A stretch of 64,000 bases of DNA, taken from positions 1 to 64,000 of the forward strand of contig JBFWOB010000015.1 in NCBI GenBank assembly GCA_050250755.1, in the 5' to 3' direction. Position 1 is the stretch's first letter, and each line of letters opens with the position of its first letter. Shown one piece after another: positions 43,701 through 60,515 of the stretch. This DNA is from Ga0077555 sp050250755. GTDB lineage: Bacteria; Pseudomonadota; Alphaproteobacteria; Rhizobiales; Hyphomicrobiaceae. The translations under genes and the position numbers were made by a program. The notes beneath the pieces are model-generated. The model worked only from the letters and a program-made list of their open reading frames with translations, did no database searches and was not told the origin of the DNA.

Positions 43701-45575
43701 GTATTCGGCAACGGCATGCTGCTCTCGCCGTGCACCCGTCTCGTCGCTGCGTTCGATCATCGCGACATCTTTCTCGACCCCGACCCGGACCCCGCGGTCT
43801 CTCTGGCCGAGCGGCGCCGGCTTTTCGAGCTGCCTCGGTCGAGCTGGGCGGACTATGATCGGGCCAAGTTTTCGCGCGGTGGCGGCGTGTTCTCGCGCCA
43901 GCTCAAATCGGTGCCGCTTTCGCCCGAAGTCAAGGTGATGCTGGGCGTTACGCTCGACGCCATGACGCCTCACGAATTGATGCACGCAATCTTGTCGGCG
44001 GAGACGGATCTCTTGTGGTTCGGCGGCATCGGCACTTACGTGCGGGCCTCCAATGAAGCGGACGCTGATGCCGGCGACCGTGCCAACGATCCGATCCGCG
44101 TCGCAGCAACCGAGCTGCGCACCAAGGTGATTGGCGAGGGCGCCAATCTCGGCATGACGCAACGGGGCCGCATCGAGGCGGCGACGCGTGGCGTTCGTCT
44201 CAATACCGATTTCATCGACAACTCGGCGGGTGTGAACACGTCGGACCAGGAGGTGAATATCAAGATTGCGCTCGCGCCTGTGGTTCGTTCCGGTCGCCTC
44301 CCGCTTGAGCAGCGCAATCATTTGCTTGCGGCCACCAGCGCCGATGTCGCCGCTACGGTTCTGCGCAACAACTATCAGCAGTCACTCGCATTGAGCCTGG
44401 CTGAGCGGCGTGAGGCCCGCGACCTTGGCCGCATCGCGCGTCTCATTCGCGACCTCGACGCACGCGATTTGATCAATCGTCGCCTTGAAGCCCTGCCAGG
44501 TGACCATGAGTTGGCCGAGCGGATACGCCAGGGTCGTGGATTGACCCGTCCCGAGCTGGCCATCGTGCTGAGCTACGCCAAGATAGCTCTCCTGCACGAC
44601 CTTCTGGCGAGCGGCGTGCCTGATGATCCCTATTTGTCGGACCTCTTGCTCGACTACTTCCCGCCCGCTCTTCGCGAGCGATTTTCCGAGGACATTTCCA
44701 ATCATCGCCTGCGCCGCGAGATCGTCGCTACCACGTTGACGAACGGTCTCGTCAATCGCCTTGGCCCGGCTGGGCCGCTTATTCTTGCTGATGTTGCCGG
44801 TCGTCCCGTTACAGAGGTCGCCTTCGCTTTCATGGCCGCTCGTGGGACGCTCGGCCTCGCATCGCTGTGGGCGCGTATCGACGCTCTCGATGGCCGCGTC
44901 GCGGGTGATGTTCAGCTCGGCCTTTACGAGACGGTTGGCCATGGTCTCATCGCGGCAGCCACCGATTTCCTGCGCGAGGGCGTGGCGGCAAGCCCCTTGG
45001 GCGAGACCATCAGGCGCTGTGAAGCAGGCTGTGCGACGATCGCCGGGGCTTTGGATCGGATTGCTCCAGCGGCCTTGCGCGATCGCCTCGCGCGCGATGT
45101 CAGCGATCTCAAAGCTCATGGCGTACCCGAGGATGTGGCGCGGGATGTGGTTCGTCTCTCCGTGCTTGTCGAGACGCCGGCCGTGGTCGCGACAGCAGCG
45201 CGCAGCGGCGCCTCGCTCGAGGACACAGCGCGGGCTTATCTGGAGATCGCCAGCTATCTGAGGATCGACGTGATCGCCGCCCGTGCCCAGGAACTGGCGC
45301 CGGCCGACGACTACGAACGCCTTGCCATCGGTGGCGGCATTGCAAGTCTGGGAGACGCCCACCGTCGTCTGACGGCCTCGTTTCTACGTGTTTCACGAAC
45401 CGATATGGTCGATCTGGCTGCATGGTTGGAAAGCTGTGGCTCGCTCGCCGACCGGGCGCATCGCGATCTGGAGGCGATCGCTGCGACCCGCGAAATGAGC
45501 GTGGCGCGCCTCGCGGTGGCGTCCGCGCGGCTCGCCGGGCTGGCTCAGGCGGTTGAGCTGAGCGCCGTACGGTGA
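40731..45575 (+). CDS. gdhZ: NAD-specific glutamate dehydrogenase, large (GDH-180 type)
   Basis: A 1614-residue enzyme of the 180-kDa family, converting glutamate to 2-oxoglutarate and ammonia with NAD+. The long N-terminal half carries ACT-like regulatory segments (VAVEIVNDDMPFLIDSVLAEL in parts). The catalytic half has RFAPIARGGIRWSDRALDYR, the catalytic-lysine motif VPAGAKGGFLPK, then DPYLVVAADKGTATFSDIAN and GGIGTYVRASNEADADAGDR. Length and order match the alphaproteobacterial form described in Caulobacter. The ATG at 40731 has GGGAGAGCG upstream; a 54-residue in-frame extension before it is not supported. Monocistronic by position between dnaA and tuf. Confidence 0.93.
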   Translation: MPKVSEPGSHPDPSYMESLVENGPPNATGRDVFLRALIASTDSSSLTGIASEALAKEALLGFSAIAVRKRGEHRVTTRPSEVVAGGVAVEIVNDDMPFLIDSVLAELQARSLEVALVLHPIFKTERADDGRLIEVTSLGDANWGDGRQESYIAIHVGPLTHASQQELRAALSNILAQVRHAVVDWQPMLARVHRAARELAEATVAVDKGMLDEQVAFLEWLTDSNFTFLGTRDYRLGGDPENGDLTTDDDAGLGLLADPGVSVLRRDRELVVMTPELRQFLVARDPLIITKANVISRVHRRVHMDYIGVKQYGADGAVIGELRIVGLFTASAYIQSPTRIPLLRRKVREVSEALALPSGSHAGKTLFNALETFPRDELFQIGSDDLERWMAGILDLELRPRVRVFLRYDRFDRFVSALVYVPRDRYSSSVRERIGAYISEYFQGYVAAFYPHFRDAPLARVHFIVARRSGRITPVAVEQLEAGIARIVRTWDDELKAAIDAMGIGASTLLERYQNAFPAGYAEVFRPERALEDIARIERLQQGRATAIDIHREPGMPANRIRAAIYCLDEPIRLSVRVPLLENLGFSVIDERTWRLMPHVEGRPRTVVLHDMVLETFDGRALELGTSLDMRLEDTFLAILGGRADSDVFDRLVLAAGLEWREAAVLRAYASYLRQLGSAFGPRYIAETLVAHEGLVRDLIDFFHTRFDPDLPLDIAARETRSTDIVGRIEAALAEVESLDHDRIVRALLAVLQATVRTSFYRLADDSAAPSVIAFKFDGKRLTMAPAPRPFREIFVAGPRVEGVHMRFAPIARGGIRWSDRALDYRTEVLGLAKAQQVKNAVIVPAGAKGGFLPKCLPRAGTREDIQAEGIAAYRTFMGALLDLTDNIVDGKIVPPDRVLRHDADDPYLVVAADKGTATFSDIANDVAEARGFWLGDAFASGGSTGYDHKGMGITARGAWECVKRHFREMNWDIQTKSFRVIGVGDMSGDVFGNGMLLSPCTRLVAAFDHRDIFLDPDPDPAVSLAERRRLFELPRSSWADYDRAKFSRGGGVFSRQLKSVPLSPEVKVMLGVTLDAMTPHELMHAILSAETDLLWFGGIGTYVRASNEADADAGDRANDPIRVAATELRTKVIGEGANLGMTQRGRIEAATRGVRLNTDFIDNSAGVNTSDQEVNIKIALAPVVRSGRLPLEQRNHLLAATSADVAATVLRNNYQQSLALSLAERREARDLGRIARLIRDLDARDLINRRLEALPGDHELAERIRQGRGLTRPELAIVLSYAKIALLHDLLASGVPDDPYLSDLLLDYFPPALRERFSEDISNHRLRREIVATTLTNGLVNRLGPAGPLILADVAGRPVTEVAFAFMAARGTLGLASLWARIDALDGRVAGDVQLGLYETVGHGLIAAATDFLREGVAASPLGETIRRCEAGCATIAGALDRIAPAALRDRLARDVSDLKAHGVPEDVARDVVRLSVLVETPAVVATAARSGASLEDTARAYLEIASYLRIDVIAARAQELAPADDYERLAIGGGIASLGDAHRRLTASFLRVSRTDMVDLAAWLESCGSLADRAHRDLEAIAATREMSVARLAVASARLAGLAQAVELSAVR

Positions 45576-45732
45576 AGCACAGTTCGTCGTGCGCTACGCG
45601 ACGGTTTCCGCGCCAGGTATTCTCAGTCGTCCTCGGCAGTTGCATTTTGCGCCTTGATAGAAAGGCGAAAGGGCCCTATCCCAGCCGCTCGAAAGGCTCT
45701 TGACACGTCCCAAGACAGAGAAAGGCGTCCCC

Positions 45733-46941
<1,209 letters not shown>

Positions 46942-46975
46942 CGAGGCCGGTATCGGCTGGAGAGATCAAGTCATC

Positions 46976-46998
46976 GAGGCGCACTTATGCTGCGCCTC
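46976..46998 (+). terminator. Hairpin after the first tuf, possible terminator
   Basis: An 8-base perfect stem (46976-46983 with 46991-46998) with a 7-base loop lies 34 bases after the tuf stop. There is no T-run, so it may act as an mRNA 3' end or weak attenuator. Confidence 0.4.
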
Positions 46999-47021
46999 CA
47001 TGACGTTCCGATGGGCGGGGA

Positions 47022-47357
47022 ATGGCCGAAATTCTGGTTGCTACAACCAACGAGATCGCAGGCTATCGAGTTGTGCGCCATGTCGGCGTTGCGCGCGGTG
47101 TGGTGGTGCGCTCCCGGAACATCATCGCTGGCGTCGGCGCCTTTCTCCAAACTGTCCGTGGCGGCAACATCACGATTTATACCAAGCTTGCCGAGGATGC
47201 GCGCCAAGACGCACACGACGCATTGCTCGCGCATGCCCGCCAATTGGGCGCTAACGCAATCCTCGCTTTGCGCTACGATGCGAACGAGATTAACGCTGGC
47301 GTGACCGAAGTGCTCGCTTACGGCACTGCAGTCGTGGTAGAACCTCTGCAACCCTGA
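47022..47357 (+). CDS. YbjQ/UPF0145 family protein (heavy-metal-binding-domain-like)
   Basis: A 111-residue cytoplasmic protein of the YbjQ family: ILVATTNEIAGYRVVRHVGVARG at the start (in parts), VRSRNIIAGVGAFLQTVRGG, ARQDAHDALLAHARQLGANAIL and VLAYGTAVVVE. The family forms pentamers in solved structures and has no settled biochemical role. It sits between tuf and tRNA-Trp, not its usual place as far as I know. The ATG at 47022 has GGCGGGGA upstream. Confidence 0.82.
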   Translation: MAEILVATTNEIAGYRVVRHVGVARGVVVRSRNIIAGVGAFLQTVRGGNITIYTKLAEDARQDAHDALLAHARQLGANAILALRYDANEINAGVTEVLAYGTAVVVEPLQP

Positions 47358-47663
47358 AGCGTCGCGTTTGCCTAATGATGTGGCTTCGGGCGCCGGGTGG
47401 TCGTCGCTGCTGCGAGTCGCGGCGGGCCTGAGTCTGTCAAGATTTAATTGTTGATTTGCGCTTGTGCAGCAACGCTCGGGCCTCTATAAGAACGGCTCGA
47501 ATACCAACAGCAATGAGGACGGGTGGCGAGGCCTTGAGCTTAAACCGAGGCATCGCAACGCTGTCCGCATCGACTGTTGATGAACGCGCGCGCAAAATAT
47601 CCGTTCTCTTTCAATATGATGGAGTTCGGCAATAGGTGGATGCCAGGAGTGTCCGGCATCTCG
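47358..47663. other. 306-base gap between ybjQ-like gene and tRNA-Trp
   Basis: No gene is seen. It contains a candidate promoter (47462-47490) that would drive tRNA-Trp-secE-nusG. The remainder, including the stretch to 47663, appears to be 5' leader to the tRNA. Confidence 0.5.
47462..47490 (+). promoter_or_regulatory. Candidate promoter for tRNA-Trp, secE and nusG
   Basis: TTGTGC (47462-47467) and TATAAG (47485-47490) with a 17-base spacer. It lies about 170 bases before the tRNA in the gene-free stretch. Confidence 0.45.
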
Positions 47664-47739
47664 AGGGGTGTAGCTCAATTGGTAGAGCGTCGGTCTCCAA
47701 AACCGAAGGTTGGGGGTTCGAGACCCTCCGCCCCTGCCA
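47664..47739 (+). tRNA. trnW: tRNA-Trp (CCA anticodon)
   Basis: A 76-base cloverleaf. The 7-base acceptor stem pairs 47664-47670 with 47729-47735 (one T-G pair). The D-loop region is TAGCTCAATTGGTAGAGC, the anticodon loop is CTCCAAA with anticodon CCA, and the T arm is GGGGGTTCGAGACCCTC. The discriminator base is G, and the 3' CCA is encoded. Its place just before secE is the usual one in alphaproteobacteria. Confidence 0.95.
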
Positions 47740-47844
47740 TTCCCGTCCAGGGGGCGAGCCATTTTGCGGTGTTTGCGCGTTACTTTGGATTTCAGGGCGG
47801 CTCCCGAAAAGGTGACCGCCGGCAGGCCGTGAAGGTGGAATGAG

Positions 47845-48039
47845 ATGGCAGTGAATCCGTTCCAGTTCGTGCAGGAGGTTCGGCAAGAGGTCTCCAAGGT
47901 GACCTGGCCGACCTGGAAGGAGGTCTGGGTCACGACCGCCATGGTGTTGGTCATGGTGGCAATTGCGGCCGCATTTTTCACGGTATCCGATTTGCTCATC
48001 GGCAACGCCGTAAAGTGGGTTTTGGGTATTGGTGGTTGA
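47845..48039 (+). CDS. secE: Preprotein translocase subunit SecE
   Basis: A 64-residue single-span form of SecE, as in most bacteria other than enterics: an amphipathic cytoplasmic helix (FVQEVRQEVSKVTWPTWKEV, with the conserved VTWPT) followed by one membrane helix (TTAMVLVMVAIAAAFFTVSD). It stabilises the SecY channel in the inner membrane. It lies between tRNA-Trp and nusG, its standard neighbourhood. Confidence 0.96.
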   Translation: MAVNPFQFVQEVRQEVSKVTWPTWKEVWVTTAMVLVMVAIAAAFFTVSDLLIGNAVKWVLGIGG

Positions 48040-48159
48040 ACTAGGGCTCTGCCGTTCGGTAGCGGAAGGCCGCTTCGTACGGATTTGCTCGTGAAGTCGA
48101 GTGATAGCCCGGTCGGCACCCACTTAGCGCTTCTTGGAAAGGCGAGAGAAGAGAACAAC

Positions 48160-48696
48160 ATGGCGAAGCGCTGGTACATTGTGCACGCCTACTCGAATTT
48201 CGAGAAGAAGGTGGCGGAATCGATCAAGGAGCGGGCCAAGGCCGCAGGATTGGAGCACCTGTTCGAGGAGGTTCTGGTTCCCTCAGAGGATGTGATCGAG
48301 GTGCGGCGCGGGCGGAAAGTCCATTCCGAACGCAAGCTTTTCCCGAGCTATGTTCTCGTCAAGATGGAAATGACCGATCAGGGCTTCGTGCTCATCAAGA
48401 ACACTCCGAAGGTCACGGGCTTCCTCGGCTCGGACAACAGGGCGACGCCGATCTCCGAAGACGAGGCAATGCGCATCCTCAATCAAGTCAAGGAGGGTGT
48501 CGAGCGGCCGAAGCCGTCGGTATCGTACGAGGTCGGCGAACAGATCAAGGTTTCCGATGGGCCGTTTGCATCGTTCAGCGGTCAGGTCGAGGAGGTGGAC
48601 GAGGAGCGCTCGCGCTTGAAAGTCGCCGTCATGATCTTCGGGCGTGCGACGCGCGTCGATCTTGAGTTCAGCCAAGTGGAGAAAGTCTCCGGCTGA
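48160..48696 (+). CDS. nusG: Transcription termination/antitermination factor NusG
   Basis: A 178-residue NusG. The NGN domain starts RWYIVHAYSNFEKKVAESI, with FEEVLVPSEDVIEV and FPSYVLVKMEM. The C-terminal KOW domain has VGEQIKVSDGPFASFSG and VDLEFSQVEKV. It binds RNA polymerase, links it to Rho or the ribosome and suppresses pausing. The ATG at 48160 is chosen, with GGCGAGAGAAGAG upstream, over an in-frame extension of 25 residues. It follows secE by 120 bases. Confidence 0.96.
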   Translation: MAKRWYIVHAYSNFEKKVAESIKERAKAAGLEHLFEEVLVPSEDVIEVRRGRKVHSERKLFPSYVLVKMEMTDQGFVLIKNTPKVTGFLGSDNRATPISEDEAMRILNQVKEGVERPKPSVSYEVGEQIKVSDGPFASFSGQVEEVDEERSRLKVAVMIFGRATRVDLEFSQVEKVSG

Positions 48697-48889
48697 CAAA
48701 AATGACTAACGGCATGCGGGTGCTGGCGAGCGTCGTCGGGCACCCATCGAGTTCGATACCCGCTTTCGAGCGTTTCGCCACGAGAAGCGGGGTCGAGTGC
48801 GGGAGGGCCAGCCAGCCCGTTGACCGCTAACCCGGGGGAGGGTTCCTCCCCGCCAACCGAGCCACAGGAACCGTGGCCAGGGGAATGAG

Positions 48890-49336
48890 ATGGCAAAGAA
48901 GATCGACGGTTACATCAGTTTGCAGGTGCCTGCCGGCGCCGCCAATCCGGCGCCGCCTATTGGCCCCGCGTTGGGTCAGCGCGGCGTTAACATCATGGAG
49001 TTCTGCAAAGCCTTCAACGCCAAGACGAAGGACATGGAGCAGGGTACGCCCATTCCGGTGAAGATCACGGTCTTTTCCGACCGTTCGTTCACTTTCGAGA
49101 TGCGCATGCCGCCCGTCACGTTCCTGATCAAAAAGGCGGCGGGGATGAAGCCGACCGGCAAGCCGGGTTCGGGCTCGAAGGAGCCGGGACGTGCGGTGGC
49201 CGGCGAGATTTCGATGGCGCAGCTCCGCGAGATCGCGACCCAGAAGATGAAGGACATGAATACGAGCGACGTCGAGGCCGCGGCCCGGACGCTGGCAGGC
49301 TCGGCCCGCTCGATGGGCCTCAGGGTGGTGGAGTAA
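48890..49336 (+). CDS. rplK: 50S ribosomal protein L11
   Basis: A 148-residue L11: GYISLQVPAGAANPAPPIGP (the usual Pro-rich hinge), ALGQRGVNIMEFCKAFNAKT and the RNA-binding C-terminal domain ending VEAAARTLAGSARSMGLRV. It forms the GTPase-associated centre with 23S rRNA. A 193-base leader separates it from nusG; rplA starts six bases after its stop. In other bacteria this pair is controlled by L1 binding the leader. Confidence 0.97.
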   Translation: MAKKIDGYISLQVPAGAANPAPPIGPALGQRGVNIMEFCKAFNAKTKDMEQGTPIPVKITVFSDRSFTFEMRMPPVTFLIKKAAGMKPTGKPGSGSKEPGRAVAGEISMAQLREIATQKMKDMNTSDVEAAARTLAGSARSMGLRVVE

Positions 49337-49342
49337 GGCGCA

Positions 49343-50086
49343 ATGGCAATCGCACCCGAGAAACTCAAAGCGACCCGCGCCGCCGGTGGCAAGCGCCTCT
49401 TCGCACTCGCGGACGGCATCGACCGTTCGAAGGCCTACTCCATCGAAGATGCCGTGAAGATGGTGAAGGAGCGCGCCAAGGCCAAATTCGACGAGACGAT
49501 CGAGATTTCGATGAATCTCGGCGTCGATCCGAAGCACGCCGATCAGGTCGTGCGCGGCGTCTGTTTGCTGCCGAACGGTTCTGGCCGGACGCTTCGTGTC
49601 GCCGTTTTTGCGCGCGGGCCGAAGGCCGATGAAGCGCGCGCCGCTGGTGCCGACGTGGTGGGCGCCGAGGATCTGGTCGAGCAGGTCCAAAAGGGCGTGT
49701 TGAACTTCGACCGCTGCATCGCGACGCCCGACATGATGGGCCTCGTCGGTCGCCTCGGCAAGATTCTGGGTCCCCGTGGCCTGATGCCGAACCCGCGCGT
49801 CGGAACGGTGACCATGGATGTCGCGAACGCGGTGGCCGGCGCCAAGGGCGGCGCGGTCGAATTCCGTGTCGAGAAAGCCGGCGTCATTCATGCCGGTGTC
49901 GGCAAGGCGAGCTTTGCCGATAACGCGCTTGTCGAGAACATCCGTGCATTCGTCGATGCGGTCGTTCGTGCGAAGCCGACAGGATCGAAAGGAACGTACG
50001 TCAAGAAGATCTCGCTCACGTCTACCCAGGGACCCGGCCTCAAGGTCGATCACACCAGCATTGGTGGTCAGGCGGCGATGATCTGA
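49343..50086 (+). CDS. rplA: 50S ribosomal protein L1
   Basis: A 247-residue L1, somewhat longer than E. coli L1 because of about 10 extra C-terminal residues. Visible patterns are KFDETIEISMNLGVDPKHAD, LPNGSGRTLRVAVFARGPKA and LGKILGPRGLMPNPRVGTVT. It belongs to the L1 stalk moving the E-site tRNA and is known elsewhere to repress its own operon by binding the mRNA. It follows rplK by six bases, so the two are coupled. Confidence 0.97.
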   Translation: MAIAPEKLKATRAAGGKRLFALADGIDRSKAYSIEDAVKMVKERAKAKFDETIEISMNLGVDPKHADQVVRGVCLLPNGSGRTLRVAVFARGPKADEARAAGADVVGAEDLVEQVQKGVLNFDRCIATPDMMGLVGRLGKILGPRGLMPNPRVGTVTMDVANAVAGAKGGAVEFRVEKAGVIHAGVGKASFADNALVENIRAFVDAVVRAKPTGSKGTYVKKISLTSTQGPGLKVDHTSIGGQAAMI

Positions 50087-50482
50087 GTGGGAGCGCTGTC
50101 GCACCGGTCCAATGGCCGATTCGAGAGTGCGCCGAAGTTGCTTTTGAGATCCGGGCGTTATGTCCGGGAGGGGAGCTGGTTTTGCCGGTTCCCCGAAGAC
50201 CTGTCCGAGACTGCAGGTGCCGCCCTTGAGGCGGCTTGAACCGAATGGGCCTGCAAGAGATGGGAGACGGATCGAGCCCAGATGCGGCATTTGCCGTGTC
50301 GAGGGAGCGGTTTCAGCCTCTACGGGTCGCACCGTGCGCCAGTCCCTACGGGGATGCTGGTCACGGGCGGACAGGAACCTAGCCGCCGCGCGGCAGCCGG
50401 ACAGTGGTCCAGGCTTCGAGCGGCATGGTGCAACCGAGAGGCGGCCTTTCCAAGGCAGCCGCGACTGAAGGAGTGGAAACGA
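50087..50482 (+). other. 396-base untranslated region upstream of rplJ
   Basis: No gene is present; the open frame that continues upstream of rplJ to 50282 has non-ribosomal-protein composition. Several stems can form, and an L10-leader-like segment lies at 50170-50285. The remaining 200 bases before rplJ are GC-rich with additional small hairpins. Confidence 0.6.
50170..50285 (+). promoter_or_regulatory. Candidate L10(L12)4 autoregulatory leader RNA
   Basis: Two stems flank a segment matching the usual L10-leader core: GGGGAGCTGG (50170-50179) pairs imperfectly with CCGGTTCCCC (50185-50194), and GCCGCC (50219-50224) with GGCGGC (50230-50235). Between them is CCGAGACTGCAGGTG (50205-50219), close to the consensus GAGAC/GCAGGUG kink region I recall. 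L10-L12 binding here would repress rplJL. Confidence 0.5.
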
Positions 50483-51013
50483 GTGGACAGAGCCGCGAAA
50501 CGTGAGCTCGTCGCAACGCTCCACGACATGCTCAAGGATACGGGCGTGATTGTGGTGGCGCGCAACAATGGCCTAGTGGCGGCCCAATCGGCCGAGTTCC
50601 GGAACCGCGTCAAGGCGGCTGGCGGCACGGTCAAGGTGGCCAAGAACAGGCTGGCGGCACTGGCGCTGGACGGCACCGACGCCGAGGGCATCAAGGGACT
50701 TTTGAAAGGGCCGATCATTCTGGCCTATTCGAAAGACCCGATTGCGGCGGCGAAGACAGCGATCGCTTATGCCAAGGAGACCGACAAGCTCGAGATCGTT
50801 GGCGGCGCGATGGGCAAGACCATCCTCGACGCCAGTGGTGTCAAGGCTCTTGCCGATCTGCCTTCGCTGGACGAGCTGAGAAGCCAGCTCATGGGCCTCA
50901 TCCAAGCTCCGGCTTCCAAGCTGGTGCGTACGCTCAACGAGCCTGGGTCGGCGCTGGCGCGCTTGCTCAAGGCCCGCATGGACAAGGAAGGTGGTGGGCA
51001 AGAGGCCGCCTGA
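50483..51013 (+). CDS. rplJ: 50S ribosomal protein L10
   Basis: A 176-residue L10 starting at GTG with the canonical alphaproteobacterial opening DRAAKRELVATLHDML. It continues VIVVARNNGLVAAQSAEFRN, VAKNRLAALALDGT and FLKGPI-type YSKDPIAAAKTAI, with the C-terminal L12-binding helix ASKLVRTLNEPGSALARLLK. The GTG at 50483 has AAGGAG nine bases upstream. It carries the L7/L12 dimers of the stalk. rplL follows after 67 bases. Confidence 0.96.
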   Translation: MDRAAKRELVATLHDMLKDTGVIVVARNNGLVAAQSAEFRNRVKAAGGTVKVAKNRLAALALDGTDAEGIKGLLKGPIILAYSKDPIAAAKTAIAYAKETDKLEIVGGAMGKTILDASGVKALADLPSLDELRSQLMGLIQAPASKLVRTLNEPGSALARLLKARMDKEGGGQEAA

Positions 51014-51080
51014 TAGCGGCACGCCCACAACCATCATCGCAACATGAGCGCACCGCGCTCGACAAGACAGGAAGAAGAAA

Positions 51081-51458
51081 ATGGCTGATCTGACCAAGAT
51101 TGCGGACGACCTCTCCCAGCTCACGATCATCGAGGCCGCCGAGCTCATCAAGGTGCTTGAGGAGAAGTGGGGCGTGTCCGCTGCCGCCGCGGCTGTCGCC
51201 GTTGCGGCCCCGGCCGCTGGTGCTGCTGCTGCCCCGGCTGAGGAGCAGACCGAGTTTACGGTTGTTCTCGTCGCCGCCGGCGACAAGAAGATCAACGTCA
51301 TCAAAGAGGTCCGCACCATCACTGGTCTCGGCCTCAAGGAGGCGAAGGATCTCGTCGAGGCTGGCAACAAGGCCGTGAAAGAGGGCGTCTCCAAGGACGA
51401 TGCTGCGAAGCTGAAGAAGCAGCTCGAGGACGCCGGCGCCAAGGTCGAAGTGAAGTAA
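51081..51458 (+). CDS. rplL: 50S ribosomal protein L7/L12
   Basis: A 125-residue acidic stalk protein: N-terminal dimerisation helices (LTIIEAAELIKVLEEKWGVS), a flexible Ala/Pro hinge (about residues 36-55) and the factor-binding C-terminal domain (EFTVVLVAAGDKKINVIKEV, then GLGLKEAKDLVEAG). It recruits EF-Tu and EF-G to the ribosome. GGAAGAAGAAA precedes the ATG. A large hairpin follows the stop. Confidence 0.97.
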   Translation: MADLTKIADDLSQLTIIEAAELIKVLEEKWGVSAAAAAVAVAAPAAGAAAAPAEEQTEFTVVLVAAGDKKINVIKEVRTITGLGLKEAKDLVEAGNKAVKEGVSKDDAAKLKKQLEDAGAKVEVK

Positions 51459-51465
51459 TGCGCCA

Positions 51466-51497
51466 GGGCGGGAGATGGCACCAGCCATCGCCCGCCC
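51466..51497 (+). promoter_or_regulatory. rplL-rpoB intercistronic hairpin (attenuator or RNase III-type site)
   Basis: A 14-base stem (51466-51479 with 51484-51497), with one A-G mismatch and a 4-base loop, starts seven bases after the rplL stop. There is no T-run. In E. coli the same junction holds an attenuator and processing site lowering rpoBC expression relative to rplJL; the position here suggests an analogous function. Confidence 0.65.
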
Positions 51498-51633
51498 AGG
51501 TTCCTGATGCGGACGGTTTCCCGAAATCCCTGTTGGGCTTTCGGCAAGCCGTTCGGGCGACACAGACAGAAGCGAGGAGCTAGGGACGGAGCTATCCGTT
51601 TCGATCCCTACTCCCTCCCCAGAAGGAGTGGAC

Positions 51634-55794
<4,161 letters not shown>

Positions 55795-55819
55795 GCGTGG
55801 CTACACGAAACGAGGCTGG

Positions 55820-55843
55820 CCGGCGCTCTCGCCTGAGCGCCGG
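55820..55843 (+). promoter_or_regulatory. rpoB-rpoC intercistronic hairpin
   Basis: A perfect 9-base stem (55820-55828 with 55835-55843) with a 6-base loop lies 26 bases after the rpoB stop and about 50 bases before the rpoC start. No T-run follows, so it is an mRNA structure rather than a terminator. Confidence 0.6.
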
Positions 55844-55895
55844 TCGCTGCGAAACGATTTCGCTGGAAGCCGAGGCGACCTTTGGGAGATAGCTG

Positions 55896-60122
<4,227 letters not shown>

Positions 60123-60146
60123 GCGTCGAAGCCTCGTCTGAGATCG

Positions 60147-60172
60147 AAACGGCCGCCCTTGGGTGGCCGTTT
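60147..60172 (+). terminator. Rho-independent terminator after rpoC
   Basis: A 12-base stem (60147-60158 with 60161-60172, one G-T pair) with a 2-base loop and a short T-run at its base. It lies 25 bases after the rpoC stop. Confidence 0.8.
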
Positions 60173-60248
60173 TGCTACGCATATAGCGGGGTGCAAATTT
60201 AGTCACGGGCAGAGGCAACATTTTTTGGGCTGGGGCGGCGTCTCGCTG

Positions 60249-60277
60249 TTGACCTTTACATTGGAAGTCGTTAGGTT
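60249..60277 (+). promoter_or_regulatory. Candidate promoter of the rpsL-rpsG-fusA-tuf operon
   Basis: TTGACC (60249-60254), a 17-base spacer and TAGGTT (60272-60277). The -35 part is strong, the -10 part weak. It lies about 240 bases before rpsL. Confidence 0.4.
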
Positions 60278-60515
60278 CCGCGCACTCTCACGATAGGTCG
60301 TAGGCCTCGCGCGGCGTTTCGCCGGACCGAGAACCCGCCTAAACACTGTCGTTTCCAAGCAGGGTAAATTTCGAAGCCATGATCGCGGAGCCGCGCAAGG
60401 GCCTGCGATCCTCTGGTGCATGGAGCTGGGCATCCCGATTAAATGGGGCGCTTGGCTCCCGTAAGTTTGGCACAAGCCATCCATTAGCGGATGGCGCACC
60501 GATCGGACTGGGCGC

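Larger units (their letters stand above)
60123..60515. other. 393-base region between rpoC and rpsL
   Basis: No gene is seen. It starts with the rpoC terminator (60147-60172), contains a candidate promoter (60249-60277) and then a roughly 240-base stretch up to rpsL that would be a leader. The separation shows that the rpoBC and rpsL-rpsG-fusA-tuf groups are likely separate transcription units. Confidence 0.55.

Noticed and set aside
42795..44321. A 508-codon minus-strand frame inside the NAD-glutamate dehydrogenase gene
   Set aside because: Its composition is that of antisense translation and the plus-strand gene is certain.
45699..45704. TTGACA sequence 29 bases before the first tuf as a -35 box
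   Set aside because: A -10 box at proper distance would overlap the ribosome site and start codon region, and none is seen.
50282..50482. N-terminal extension of L10
   Set aside because: L10 proteins begin at the GTG at 50483 with the canonical opening and a good ribosome site; the upstream part is leader RNA.
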